Part shown: one piece after another, positions 1 through 7,709 of the stretch | Numbering within the stretch: the first letter of the stretch is position 1 | Layout: every line of letters begins with the position of its first letter | Assembly (NCBI GenBank): GCA_900548195.1 | Contig: URJQ01000019.1 | Location: forward strand, 1 to 27,998 | Length of the DNA: 27,998 bases | Direction: 5' to 3' | DNA from: an uncultured Prevotella sp. | Lineage (GTDB): Bacteria; Bacteroidota; Bacteroidia; Bacteroidales; Bacteroidaceae | Notes under the pieces: model-generated | What the model saw: only the letters and a program-made list of their open reading frames with translations | Database searches by the model: none | Told to the model about the DNA's origin: nothing | Made by a program: the position numbers and the translations under genes

Positions 1-52
1 ATGCGAAAGAGATAGCTGCGATAGCTACGAACATAAAAACTAATTTCTTCAT
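1..52 (-). CDS. Exported protein, N-terminal fragment only
   Basis: The minus strand opens with ATG at 52 and reads MKKLVFMFVAIAAISFA before leaving the window. This is a typical signal peptide: two lysines, then a hydrophobic run, then a small residue where cleavage or a lipobox would follow. A Bacteroidetes-type -7 box (TACCTTTG on the minus strand, 105-112) lies about 50 bp upstream and supports a real start. The mature protein is outside the window, so function cannot be told. It may be a lipoprotein, as this N-terminal pattern often precedes a cysteine in the phylum, but that is inference. Confidence 0.6.
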   Translation of the reverse strand, partial: MKKLVFMFVAIAAISFA

Positions 53-104
53 TTTTCTTTGCTTTTTAAAATATGTAAAACAATCTTTGTTTATTAAAAC
101 ACTG

Positions 105-135
105 CAAAGGTAAGCATTTTTCTAATACGACGTAT
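105..135 (-). promoter_or_regulatory. Promoter of the left-edge exported-protein gene, with a small dyad
   Basis: The minus strand carries TACCTTTG (105-112), matching the Bacteroidetes -7 consensus TANNTTTG. No TTTG is found at the -33 position. Instead, an 11-bp palindrome ATACG-A-CGTAT (125-135) occupies roughly -24 to -34. An operator replacing a weak -33 box is one reading. Confidence 0.45.
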
Positions 136-287
136 CATTTTTTTTGATTTTTTTTCTACCCTTTTTGTAACTTTTTTGCAACATTTTGATATTCAATATT
201 TTACGTAGTGTAAATAAAAGTTAAAATTTTTACAATCTCGTCAAAACCCCATTTTTTAACACTTTTACGCTGTTTACGGACACAAAA

Positions 288-319
288 TTTGCCTGTCTAT
301 ATTTTTTTTCGTACCTTTG
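288..319 (+). promoter_or_regulatory. mtaB operon promoter
   Basis: TTTG at 288-291 and TACCTTTG at 312-319 are separated by 20 bp. This is a near-perfect Bacteroidetes housekeeping sigma promoter (-33 and -7). Transcription would begin near 323, so translation from any ATG before about 323 is excluded. This fixes the mtaB start at 358 rather than at 289. Confidence 0.8.
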
Positions 320-357
320 CATTTGTACTAATATATAAATATGTACGCGTAGAGAAT

Positions 358-1728
358 ATGATAGATACATCAGCATTTCAAGGCAAGACAGCAAAATACT
401 TCACTCTCGGATGCAAACTCAACTTTTCCGAGACATCCACATTCGGACAGATGCTCCAGGAAATGGGCGTCAGAACAGCGGACAAGGCTGAGAAAGCGGA
501 CCTCTGCCTGATAAATACCTGCTCAGTAACGGAAGTGGCAGATAGCAAATGCCGCCAGGCTATACGTAAGATGGTGAAAGAAAACCCTGACTCTTTCGTC
601 ATCGTGACTGGATGTTACGCACAGCTTGAAGCAGAGACCGTAGCAAAGATTGAGGGCGTGGACCTCGTATTAGGAAGTAATGAGAAAGCAAATCTCATCG
701 ACTACCTCTCGAATGCCTGGAGCAACCAATTACACAAGGGCGACATCACAGCGGAAAAGCACAGTCATTGCGGAGAGTTTCATGCCGTAAAGACAAAAGA
801 CATCAAGACTTTCCAGCATTCTTGCTCCAAAGGAAACAGGACACGCTATTTCCTTAAGGTGCAGGATGGATGCAACTATTACTGCACCTACTGCACTATA
901 CCTTTCGCTCGTGGCAATTCTCGCAACCCAAGTATCGAGAGTCTTGTGGCACAAGCCAAGAAGGCTGCTGCTGAAGGTGGTAAGGAAATCGTTATTACAG
1001 GAGTCAATATCGGTGACTTCGGACAGACTACAGGCGAGAAATTCATCGACTTGGTAAAGGCGCTCGATGCCATCGAGGAGATAAAGAGATACAGAATTTC
1101 AAGTCTTGAGCCTGACCTTATCGACCAAGAACTGATAGAATACTGTGCAAAGAGCCGAGCTTTCATGCCTCATTTCCATATTCCTTTGCAGTCGGGCTCT
1201 GACTCTGTGCTGAAACTGATGCACAGACATTACGACACCAAACTCTTCATAGACAAGATACAACTTATCAAAAAGCTGATGCCTGAGGCATTCCTGGGCA
1301 TTGACGTGATGGTAGGCACACGAGGTGAGACTCCGGAATACTTCGAAGAGACCTACAGATTGCTTGACAGCCTGCCTGTCACTCAGTTGCACGTATTCCC
1401 TTATTCCGAAAGACCTGGCACTGCCGCACTCAAGATTCCTTACGTAGTGGATGCAAAAGACAAGAAGGTAAGAAGCCAAAGACTTCTCGATATGTCTGAA
1501 GAAAAGACTCAAGCTTTCTATGCTTCACACATCGGAGAGGTGAAAGAGGTGTTATTCGAGAAAGCTCCACGCGGTAAAGCAATGCACGGTTTCACTGACA
1601 ACTATATCAGAGTGGAGCTCCCCGCTGCACTGTCGAAAGAGGAATACGACAATGAAATAATGATGGTCAGACTGAAAGACTTCAATCATGACAAGTCTGC
1701 TCTCGTCTGCGAGATAATAAGTGAGTAG
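358..1728 (+). CDS. mtaB: tRNA (N6-threonylcarbamoyladenosine(37)-C2)-methylthiotransferase
   Basis: This 456-aa radical-SAM methylthiotransferase converts t6A37 to ms2t6A in ANN-decoding tRNAs. The N-terminal UPF0004 domain supplies three cluster cysteines (C19 in LGCKLN, C55 in INTCSVT, C86 in TGCYAQ). The radical-SAM cluster is C172-x3-C176-x2-C179 (CNYYCTYC), and a TRAM-like RNA-binding domain forms the last ~65 residues. The LGCKLN-type N-terminus points to MtaB rather than MiaB or RimO. The frame is open upstream to 289, but the promoter lies inside that extension, so ATG 358 is chosen. A family 2 glycosyltransferase follows after 27 nt, suggesting co-transcription. Confidence 0.92.
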   Translation: MIDTSAFQGKTAKYFTLGCKLNFSETSTFGQMLQEMGVRTADKAEKADLCLINTCSVTEVADSKCRQAIRKMVKENPDSFVIVTGCYAQLEAETVAKIEGVDLVLGSNEKANLIDYLSNAWSNQLHKGDITAEKHSHCGEFHAVKTKDIKTFQHSCSKGNRTRYFLKVQDGCNYYCTYCTIPFARGNSRNPSIESLVAQAKKAAAEGGKEIVITGVNIGDFGQTTGEKFIDLVKALDAIEEIKRYRISSLEPDLIDQELIEYCAKSRAFMPHFHIPLQSGSDSVLKLMHRHYDTKLFIDKIQLIKKLMPEAFLGIDVMVGTRGETPEYFEETYRLLDSLPVTQLHVFPYSERPGTAALKIPYVVDAKDKKVRSQRLLDMSEEKTQAFYASHIGEVKEVLFEKAPRGKAMHGFTDNYIRVELPAALSKEEYDNEIMMVRLKDFNHDKSALVCEIISE

Positions 1729-1755
1729 TCTGAATTTGCATTACACTATCTACTT

Positions 1756-2769
1756 ATGAAGAAAATAGCGATTGTAATACTCAACTGGAACGGGGCTCAC
1801 ATGATGCGAACCTACCTTCCTACCGTAATAAAAAACTCTCCAGAGGCGGAGGTAATCATTGCAGATAATGCCTCAAGCGATGATTCGCTGAAGATGCTGG
1901 CAAGCGATTTCCCAGAAATCAGAACCATAGTGCTGGATAAAAACTATGGTTTTGCTGATGGATACAACAAGGCTTTCAAGCAGGTGGAAGCGGAATATCT
2001 TCTTCTTCTCAATTCTGATGTCGATGTGCCTGAAGGCTGGCTCGCTCCCCTACTCGACTTTATGGAATCTCATCCAGAAGTCGCTGCTTGCCAACCGAAA
2101 CTGCGCGCCATAAAGGATAGGGACTCTTTCGAATATGCTGGCGCTGCTGGTGGTTTCATAGATAAGTACGGTTATCCATTCTGTCGAGGCAGAATCTTTG
2201 AGACTGTGGAGAAAGACCTCGGACAATACGACAAGAACATGGAGATTCTATGGGCGACAGGCGCTTGTATGATGGTGAGAGCCAAGGACTATTGGGAGGC
2301 TGGCGGACTGGATGGACGCTTTTTTGCACACAATGAAGAGATAGATCTCTGCTGGCGCATCCGTCTGTTAGGCAGAAAGATATACTGCATCACTGACAGT
2401 ACGGCTTACCACCTCGGAGGCGGAACACTGCCAAAGGGCAACCCAAGGAAGACATTTCTCAACTTCCGAAACAATCTTACGATGCTCTATAAGAACCTGC
2501 CTGACAGCGAACTGCATCATGTCATGCGCGTAAGATTCTTTCTCGACTGGCTTGCAGCCTTCCAGATGCTGATTCTCGGAAGAAGTATCGGGGATTTCAA
2601 GGCTGTGATACGTGGCAGAAGTGAATTTAATCGCTGGAAACATGATTTCGACAATGATCGAAAACGCATTCAGAGCACAAAGAAGGCAACACATATTCCT
2701 GAGATTTTCGGGAAGAGTTTACTTTGGCAATACTATGCAAAGGGCAAGAAATTGTTCAGCCAACTCTAA
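1756..2769 (+). CDS. Family 2 glycosyltransferase (rhamnosyltransferase-like)
   Basis: This 337-aa cytoplasmic or membrane-associated GT2 protein begins with the family hallmark IVILNWNG. It continues with IIADNASSDDS and the nucleotide-sugar/metal motif NSDVD at residues 86-90. Later motifs are WATGACMMVRA and NEEIDLCWR, typical of the RfbF/WcaA-like inverting GT2 group that often transfers deoxysugars such as rhamnose. The true donor and acceptor cannot be read from sequence. No membrane helix is obvious; the C-terminal third is basic and aromatic and may lie on the membrane. It sits between mtaB (27-nt gap) and nth (29-nt gap), an odd place for a lone glycosyltransferase. Confidence 0.85.
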   Translation: MKKIAIVILNWNGAHMMRTYLPTVIKNSPEAEVIIADNASSDDSLKMLASDFPEIRTIVLDKNYGFADGYNKAFKQVEAEYLLLLNSDVDVPEGWLAPLLDFMESHPEVAACQPKLRAIKDRDSFEYAGAAGGFIDKYGYPFCRGRIFETVEKDLGQYDKNMEILWATGACMMVRAKDYWEAGGLDGRFFAHNEEIDLCWRIRLLGRKIYCITDSTAYHLGGGTLPKGNPRKTFLNFRNNLTMLYKNLPDSELHHVMRVRFFLDWLAAFQMLILGRSIGDFKAVIRGRSEFNRWKHDFDNDRKRIQSTKKATHIPEIFGKSLLWQYYAKGKKLFSQL

Positions 2770-2798
2770 ACTGATAACTTATTATCACATAGCAATAT

Positions 2799-3449
2799 AT
2801 GACCAAACGCGAACGATACGAATACATACTTGACCATTTTCGCGAGAATATGGGAGTGGTTTCTTCTGAACTTGACTTTGGGAGCACATTCCAGTTGCTT
2901 GTCGCTGTAATGCTAAGCGCACAGTGTACCGACAAACGTGTCAATATGGTCACTCCGCCTCTCTTTCATGATTATCCCGATGCAAAAGCAATGGCTTCGG
3001 CTGATGAGAGTGATATTTATGAATACGTGAAAAGCATTTCCTACCCTAATGCCAAGGCACATCATCTCGTAGAGGCGGCAAAGATGTTGGTAAGCGATTA
3101 TGACGGCGAAGTGCCTTCTGACATGGATGACCTCTTGCGCTTGCCTGGGGTAGGCAGAAAGACTGCCAATGTCATCCAGGCTGTTGCTTTCCGCAAGTCG
3201 GCTATGGCTGTTGATACTCATATTTTCCGCGTTTCACACCGTCTCGGACTTGTAAAGAAATCCGACAACACTCCATATAAAGTGGAGATGGAACTGATAA
3301 AATACATCCCTGCAGCCGATATTCCAGATGCACACCACTGGCTCTTGCTGCACGGACGATATGTCTGTACAAGTAGGAAACCTAAATGCGAGAAGTGTCC
3401 TTTCACATCATTCTGCCCTGAAAAGAAAAAGATTGACGCTGAAGGATAA
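2799..3449 (+). CDS. nth: Endonuclease III (DNA glycosylase/AP lyase)
   Basis: This 216-aa base-excision repair enzyme removes oxidised pyrimidines and nicks the abasic site. The helix-hairpin-helix motif LPGVGRKTA includes catalytic Lys121. The catalytic Asp is Asp139 in VDTHIFRV. The C-terminal [4Fe-4S] loop is intact: C190-x6-C197-x2-C200-x5-C206. The length matches the family (about 210 aa). It is the last gene of the mtaB cluster and is followed by a strong bidirectional hairpin. Confidence 0.95.
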   Translation: MTKRERYEYILDHFRENMGVVSSELDFGSTFQLLVAVMLSAQCTDKRVNMVTPPLFHDYPDAKAMASADESDIYEYVKSISYPNAKAHHLVEAAKMLVSDYDGEVPSDMDDLLRLPGVGRKTANVIQAVAFRKSAMAVDTHIFRVSHRLGLVKKSDNTPYKVEMELIKYIPAADIPDAHHWLLLHGRYVCTSRKPKCEKCPFTSFCPEKKKIDAEG

Positions 3450-3479
3450 AGACACCTGTGATTGAAATAATGCAATACC

Positions 3480-3522
3480 AAAAAGAGCATTCTACATTTG
3501 ATTCTGTAGAATGCTCTTTTTT
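3480..3522. terminator. Bidirectional terminator between nth and the SpoIIE phosphatase gene
   Basis: A perfect 17-bp stem (3480-3496 pairing with 3505-3521) has an 8-nt loop. The arms begin with an A-run and end with a T-run, so it can act as an intrinsic terminator for both convergent genes. The arm contains AGAGCATTCTACA. Confidence 0.9.
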
Positions 3523-3535
3523 ATGTTCTATCGTG

Positions 3536-5443
3536 TTATCCTTTCCAGCGGAGGCAAAGCATTGTAATATCATCGCTTTGCTCATTTCCATCTGCAAAAG
3601 TTTTTACTGCATCAAAGACTCCATCAGCCATTTCCTTCATCGAAGCATCCTTCAGAAGCTCGACAATGCCGAGAGTATGACTATTTCCAAAGAGTTCCAT
3701 CGCTTTATTTTCGGCTTCTGTCACACCATCAGTATAGAGGAAAAGGGCATCATCCTTTTGCATTTGCACGCTTTCTGTCTGATAAGAAAAGTCGGCAATG
3801 GCGCCTGCTGGAAGATTTGTGCATGGTTTCATAAAGTCGGTACTGCCTTTTGTCATCAATATCGGAGCGTTATGTCCGGCATTGCAATATGACAGCATTC
3901 CGGTTTCCATATCCAGGACACCACAGAAAAGGGTGCAAAACATATCCTGGTCATTACCGTTAGCCAGTTCACTGTTTATTCCTGACACTATTATCGATGG
4001 CTCATTGCTGTATCTTCCCACGTTGCGGAAGAGATGACCTACCACCATCATAAACAAGGATGCTGGGACTCCCTTGCCTGATACATCCCCGATAAGGAAG
4101 AAGAGTTTTTCATCGCGCATGAAGAAATCAAAGATATCACCGCCCACTTCCTTTGCTGGAACCACGAGTCCATAGATGTCTATGTCATTTCTATCGGGGA
4201 ATGCTGGGAAGGTCTTTGGCAAAAGACCCTTCTGTATCTGGGATGCAATATGGAGATCTCGCTCCATTCCTGCCTTTTTCTCTGTAGTATTACGCAAGTC
4301 GGCTATGTAACGAACCAGTTCTTGCTGCATGGCAACGAAGGAATTGCGCAGATGCGATATATCAGAATGGCCGCTAACCTCAGGAATCTTATAGCTGAAA
4401 TCACCATTGGAGATGGCATTTGCCGCCTCCGCTATTCTGCCTAAAGGACGTAATTGCCAATTGACTGTCAAGATTATACATGATACTATGGCAAGAATCA
4501 GCAGCATAAGCATCGTTATCACAAGCAAAGTGATTATCATTGTCATGTCATTATTGTCACCTAATGGCACCACGCAAGTCACTATCCATCCAGTTTTTGC
4601 AATCACATCCGATGACATCGAACTGTTTCCTACGTCCTTTACTCCTACAAGACGACACATAAAACCTATCACCTTACTGCTATCTATAGGTATTTCAGGC
4701 GCTTCGCTCACATATTTCATTATAAGAGAAGAGTCTCTATTATAGAGGAAGAGTCCATCTTTGTCAGCAACTGTGATATAAGCATTGCCGGATTCAATCT
4801 CTTTGTCGGCTATTTTCTTGAGCCAATCCAGATTTATGTCAGCGCAAAGCACGCCATTTACCTCGCCTTTATCATTGATAATGGGAGTCAAAAACGTGGT
4901 AACTGCATTGTGTTTTGCATTTTTATAAGTCGAAAGAGTGGCTACAGACTTGCCTTTTGCATTGATTTGGGAAGGCATAAGAGTGGTAACTGGCGACTGA
5001 TTGTTACGCTTTGCCACGTAATGCGGACCACTCCAGAGGCTTATCTTCTTGCTTTTTACTATCCTAATACATTCATCCAACTCCTTGTTTCCATAATTAT
5101 CACTATCTGAAAATGCCACGTAAGCACGCTCTATATCTGGTGTTCGCACCACGATACTGTCGCAAATCTGCATAATAGCGCCACTATCAGCGCCTTTTTG
5201 CTGCGCTATCAGCGCCACAGTCTTCACGACATTCTCCACATTATTTATGTTGTCCTCTATATCTTTCTTCACGACTTTTTCCATCGTGGACATTCTTGAC
5301 ATATTACTTACACCGCCCACAATCACAGTCATGACGTTAGTGAATGACAATCCGAGGATTATCATCACCACAATCAGCACCATATTGATGCGGAAAGACA
5401 TCGAGGAGAAAAGTCTTCGTTTCCTGTTGTCCTGTCTATTCAT
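3536..5443 (-). CDS. Membrane-bound Cache-HAMP-SpoIIE (PPM-type) serine phosphatase
   Basis: This 635-aa RsbU/SpoIIE-like phosphatase has an extracytoplasmic sensor. Order: basic N-terminus; TM1 at ~20-43; a double-Cache-like periplasmic domain at ~60-295 (contains ITVADKDGLFLYNRD); TM2 at ~301-327; HAMP at ~328-382; a short coiled coil; and a PP2C/SpoIIE catalytic domain at ~410-633. Metal-binding acidic residues are visible in EVGGDIFDF (D436), IGDVSGKG (D453), YTDGVTE (D572) and QSDDIT (D624/625). Such enzymes usually dephosphorylate an STAS anti-anti-sigma partner, but none is encoded nearby. The start at 5443 makes the mRNA nearly leaderless; an alternative is Met15 (5401), giving a leader of about 44 nt. 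Confidence 0.88.
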   Translation of the reverse strand: MNRQDNRKRRLFSSMSFRINMVLIVVMIILGLSFTNVMTVIVGGVSNMSRMSTMEKVVKKDIEDNINNVENVVKTVALIAQQKGADSGAIMQICDSIVVRTPDIERAYVAFSDSDNYGNKELDECIRIVKSKKISLWSGPHYVAKRNNQSPVTTLMPSQINAKGKSVATLSTYKNAKHNAVTTFLTPIINDKGEVNGVLCADINLDWLKKIADKEIESGNAYITVADKDGLFLYNRDSSLIMKYVSEAPEIPIDSSKVIGFMCRLVGVKDVGNSSMSSDVIAKTGWIVTCVVPLGDNNDMTMIITLLVITMLMLLILAIVSCIILTVNWQLRPLGRIAEAANAISNGDFSYKIPEVSGHSDISHLRNSFVAMQQELVRYIADLRNTTEKKAGMERDLHIASQIQKGLLPKTFPAFPDRNDIDIYGLVVPAKEVGGDIFDFFMRDEKLFFLIGDVSGKGVPASLFMMVVGHLFRNVGRYSNEPSIIVSGINSELANGNDQDMFCTLFCGVLDMETGMLSYCNAGHNAPILMTKGSTDFMKPCTNLPAGAIADFSYQTESVQMQKDDALFLYTDGVTEAENKAMELFGNSHTLGIVELLKDASMKEMADGVFDAVKTFADGNEQSDDITMLCLRWKG

Positions 5444-5448
5444 GTGTG

Positions 5449-5481
5449 CAAAGATACAAAAAAAAACGAATAAACAGCAAA
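5449..5481 (-). promoter_or_regulatory. Promoter of the SpoIIE phosphatase gene, abutting its start codon
   Basis: On the minus strand TTTG (5478-5481) and TATCTTTG (5449-5456) are 21 bp apart, a good -33/-7 pair. The -7 box ends only 5 nt before the ATG at 5443, so transcription would start about 2 nt before the start codon. Confidence 0.7.
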
Positions 5482-5511
5482 ATCAGCTACGAAAAAGTCC
5501 ATAAACGCGAA

Positions 5512-5543
5512 AAAGGTTCGCCCAAATCAATGAGCGAACCTTT
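5512..5543 (-). terminator. rpsA terminator
   Basis: AAAGGTTCGC (5512-5521) pairs perfectly with GCGAACCTTT (5534-5543). Read on the minus strand the hairpin ends in a T-run. It lies 48 nt past the rpsA stop and just upstream of the phosphatase promoter, so it separates the two minus-strand genes. Confidence 0.85.
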
Positions 5544-5590
5544 ATTTATTATTTTGAGAGAGTTATTACTCCTTCTTTCGGAAATGATGA

Positions 5591-7366
5591 TTACTCACCC
5601 TTCTCCATCTTAGCCTTCAATGCTGCAAGAGCGTCGAAGTCACCGAGTGACTGTGCAGCAGCTACGTTATTGATAGCAGCTGTCTCTTCCTTCTTAGCAG
5701 CACGTGGCTTGCGAGCAGGCTTCTTCTCCTCTTCACGCTCAGCCTCGAATGTGCGAGAGTGAGAAAGGATGATACGCTTAGTCTCCTTAACGAACTCAAT
5801 TACCTTGAAATCGAGTTCCTCACCAACCTGTGCCTCAGTGCCATCCTGCTTAATAAGGTGCTTAGGAGTAGCGAAACCTTCACCACCTTCATTGAGAACG
5901 ATTACTGAACCACGCTCCATCTTCTCAGAAATCTTACCCTTATGGATAGAACCTGGAGTGTAGATTGTCTCGTAAGTATCCCAAGGATTCTCCTCAAGCT
6001 GCTTGTGACCGAGAGAAAGACGACGGTTTTCCTTGTCGATGTCGAGAACTACAACGTCGATAGGTGCACCTACCTGAGTGAACTCTGAAGGGTGCTTTAC
6101 CTTCTTTGTCCAAGAGAGGTCAGAGATATGGATAAGTCCATCAACACCTTCCTCGAGCTCTACGAAGATACCGAAGTTGGTGAAGTTACGTACCTTAGCG
6201 TTGTGCTTAGAACCTACAGGGTACTTAGTTTCGATGTTCTCCCATGGATCATCCTTGAGCTGCTTGATACCAAGAGACATCTTGCGCTCGTCACGATCGA
6301 GAGTAAGGATAACTGCCTCAACCTCATCACCAACGTGCAGGAACTCCTGTGCGCTGCGGAGGTGCTGGCTCCAAGACATCTCAGATACGTGGATAAGACC
6401 CTCTACACCAGGAGCAACCTCAACGAATGCACCGTAGTCAGCGATAACTACTACCTTACCCTTGATGTGATCACCTACCTGGAGGTTTGGATCAAGTGCA
6501 TCCCATGGGTGTGGAGTGAGCTGCTTGAGACCGAGAGCGATACGCTTCTTCTCCTCATCGAAGTCGATGATAACAACGTTGATCTTGTCGTCGAGCTTCA
6601 CTACCTCGTGAGGATCGCTTACGCGACCCCAAGAAAGGTCTGTGATATGAATGAGTCCGTCAACGCCACCGAGGTCAACGAATACACCGTAGTTGGTGAT
6701 GTTCTTAACAGTACCCTCGAGTACCTGGCCCTTCTCAAGCTTAGAGATAATCTCCTTGCGCTGAGCTTCGAGCTCCTGCTCGATGAGAGCCTTGTGAGAA
6801 ACCACTACGTTACGGAACTCCTGATTGATCTTAACGATCTTGAACTCCATGGTCTTGCCTACGAATACATCGTAGTCACGGATAGGATGTACGTCTATCT
6901 GGCTGCCTGGAAGGAATGCCTCGATGCCGAATACATCAACAATCATACCACCCTTAGTGCGGCACTTGATGTAACCCTGAACAACTTCCTCGTTGTCGAG
7001 AGCAGCATTAACGCGATCCCAAGACTTGCTGAGGCGAGCCTTCTTGTGAGAAAGGATCAACTGACCCTTCTTGTCTTCCTGATTTTCTACATATACCTCT
7101 ACAACATCACCAACCTTGAGGTCTGGGTTGTAGCGGAATTCAGATGCTGCGATGACACCATCGCTCTTGTAACCGATGTTAACAATTACCTCTTTCTTGT
7201 CGATAGAAATAACTGTACCGTCAACTACCTGATGCTCAGACACCTTGTTAAGAGTTGAATCATAAGAGGCAGTCTGCTCCTCCTTTGATACTTCGCTGAT
7301 ACCGCCGTTCTCAAACTCTTCCCAATTGAAGTTGTCGAGTGGCTGTACGTTTTTAAAGTTTGACAT
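5591..7366 (-). CDS. rpsA: 30S ribosomal protein S1
   Basis: This 591-aa RNA-binding protein tethers mRNA to the small ribosomal subunit. Six S1/OB-fold repeats can be read, at roughly 45-115, 128-193, 213-282, 298-368, 385-455 and 472-540. Repeats 3-5 carry the canonical pattern (for example YGVFVDLGGVDGLIHITDLSW). The C-terminal tail is Lys/Ala/Glu-rich. In Bacteroidetes S1 matters especially because few genes have Shine-Dalgarno sequences. Strong codon bias (GAG, AAG, AAC, CTC) fits a highly expressed gene and generates a long spurious open frame on the opposite strand. The leader contains a hairpin. Confidence 0.96.
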   Translation of the reverse strand: MSNFKNVQPLDNFNWEEFENGGISEVSKEEQTASYDSTLNKVSEHQVVDGTVISIDKKEVIVNIGYKSDGVIAASEFRYNPDLKVGDVVEVYVENQEDKKGQLILSHKKARLSKSWDRVNAALDNEEVVQGYIKCRTKGGMIVDVFGIEAFLPGSQIDVHPIRDYDVFVGKTMEFKIVKINQEFRNVVVSHKALIEQELEAQRKEIISKLEKGQVLEGTVKNITNYGVFVDLGGVDGLIHITDLSWGRVSDPHEVVKLDDKINVVIIDFDEEKKRIALGLKQLTPHPWDALDPNLQVGDHIKGKVVVIADYGAFVEVAPGVEGLIHVSEMSWSQHLRSAQEFLHVGDEVEAVILTLDRDERKMSLGIKQLKDDPWENIETKYPVGSKHNAKVRNFTNFGIFVELEEGVDGLIHISDLSWTKKVKHPSEFTQVGAPIDVVVLDIDKENRRLSLGHKQLEENPWDTYETIYTPGSIHKGKISEKMERGSVIVLNEGGEGFATPKHLIKQDGTEAQVGEELDFKVIEFVKETKRIILSHSRTFEAEREEEKKPARKPRAAKKEETAAINNVAAAQSLGDFDALAALKAKMEKGE

Positions 7367-7398
7367 GTTAATTAAAAAAATAAATAGTGAATAATAAC

Positions 7399-7450
7399 GT
7401 CTGATGGTTTCCTTGCAGACCTTTCAGACGCAAAATCGTTTGCAAAGTTA
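7399..7450 (-). promoter_or_regulatory. rpsA promoter -7 box and leader hairpin
   Basis: The minus strand has TAACTTTG at 7443-7450 (-7 type). The start site would be near 7439, leaving a leader of about 72 nt. Within it CGTCTGA (7399-7405) and TCAGACG (7424-7430) form a perfect 7-bp stem with an 18-nt loop. S1 is autoregulated through its leader in other bacteria, so this hairpin is a candidate site; that role is inferred. Confidence 0.5.
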
Positions 7451-7547
7451 CTATAATTTATTATGAATTAGGCACTAACGCATGATTTTTATTTCATCAT
7501 TTAAAAAATATTAACACAAATCAAACGCTTTAATGATGAAAAAGCCA

Positions 7548-7555
7548 TAACTTTG
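7548..7555 (+). promoter_or_regulatory. Promoter -7 box of the nucleotidase gene
   Basis: TAACTTTG matches TANNTTTG exactly. No clear TTTG occurs 20 bp upstream. The start site would be near 7559, giving an unusually long leader of about 150 nt that consists of simple repeats able to fold back on themselves. Confidence 0.55.
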
Positions 7556-7564
7556 CATTGGAAT

Positions 7565-7700
7565 TGTTATTTGGTTGTTTAGTTGTCTTGTTGTTTGGTT
7601 ATCTTTGTGTTTGCGAGATTTGAAATCAGCGACACAACAGAATAACAAAACAACCAACCAAACAACTAAACAACAAAACAACGAAACCACTAATCAACAA
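7565..7700. repeat. Low-complexity inverted repeat in the nucleotidase leader
   Basis: The left half is built of TTGTTTGGTTG-like words and the right half (about 7641-7700) of AACAACCAAACA-like words. A perfect core pairs TTGTTTAGTTGT (7575-7586) with ACAACTAAACAA (7662-7673), and flanking words extend the pairing imperfectly. The element lies between the promoter and the ATG at 7710, so it would be transcribed. Confidence 0.65.
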
Positions 7701-7709
7701 AACATCACC

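Noticed and set aside
289..357. N-terminal extension of mtaB.
   Set aside because: The promoter (288-319) lies within it, and the family N-terminus begins shortly after Met at 358.
3458..3892. A 144-codon plus-strand frame after nth.
   Set aside because: It starts across the terminator hairpin and then runs antisense to the 3' end of the phosphatase gene.
6092..7258. A 388-codon open frame on the plus strand opposite rpsA.
   Set aside because: It is the antisense shadow of a strongly codon-biased ribosomal protein gene. It has no promoter of its own and its translation is low-complexity Leu/Val/Asn/Tyr sequence without a recognisable domain.
7575..7709. N-terminal extension of the nucleotidase, rich in Q, N and T.
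   Set aside because: It translates the leader repeat and would place a signal peptide 45 residues into the protein.
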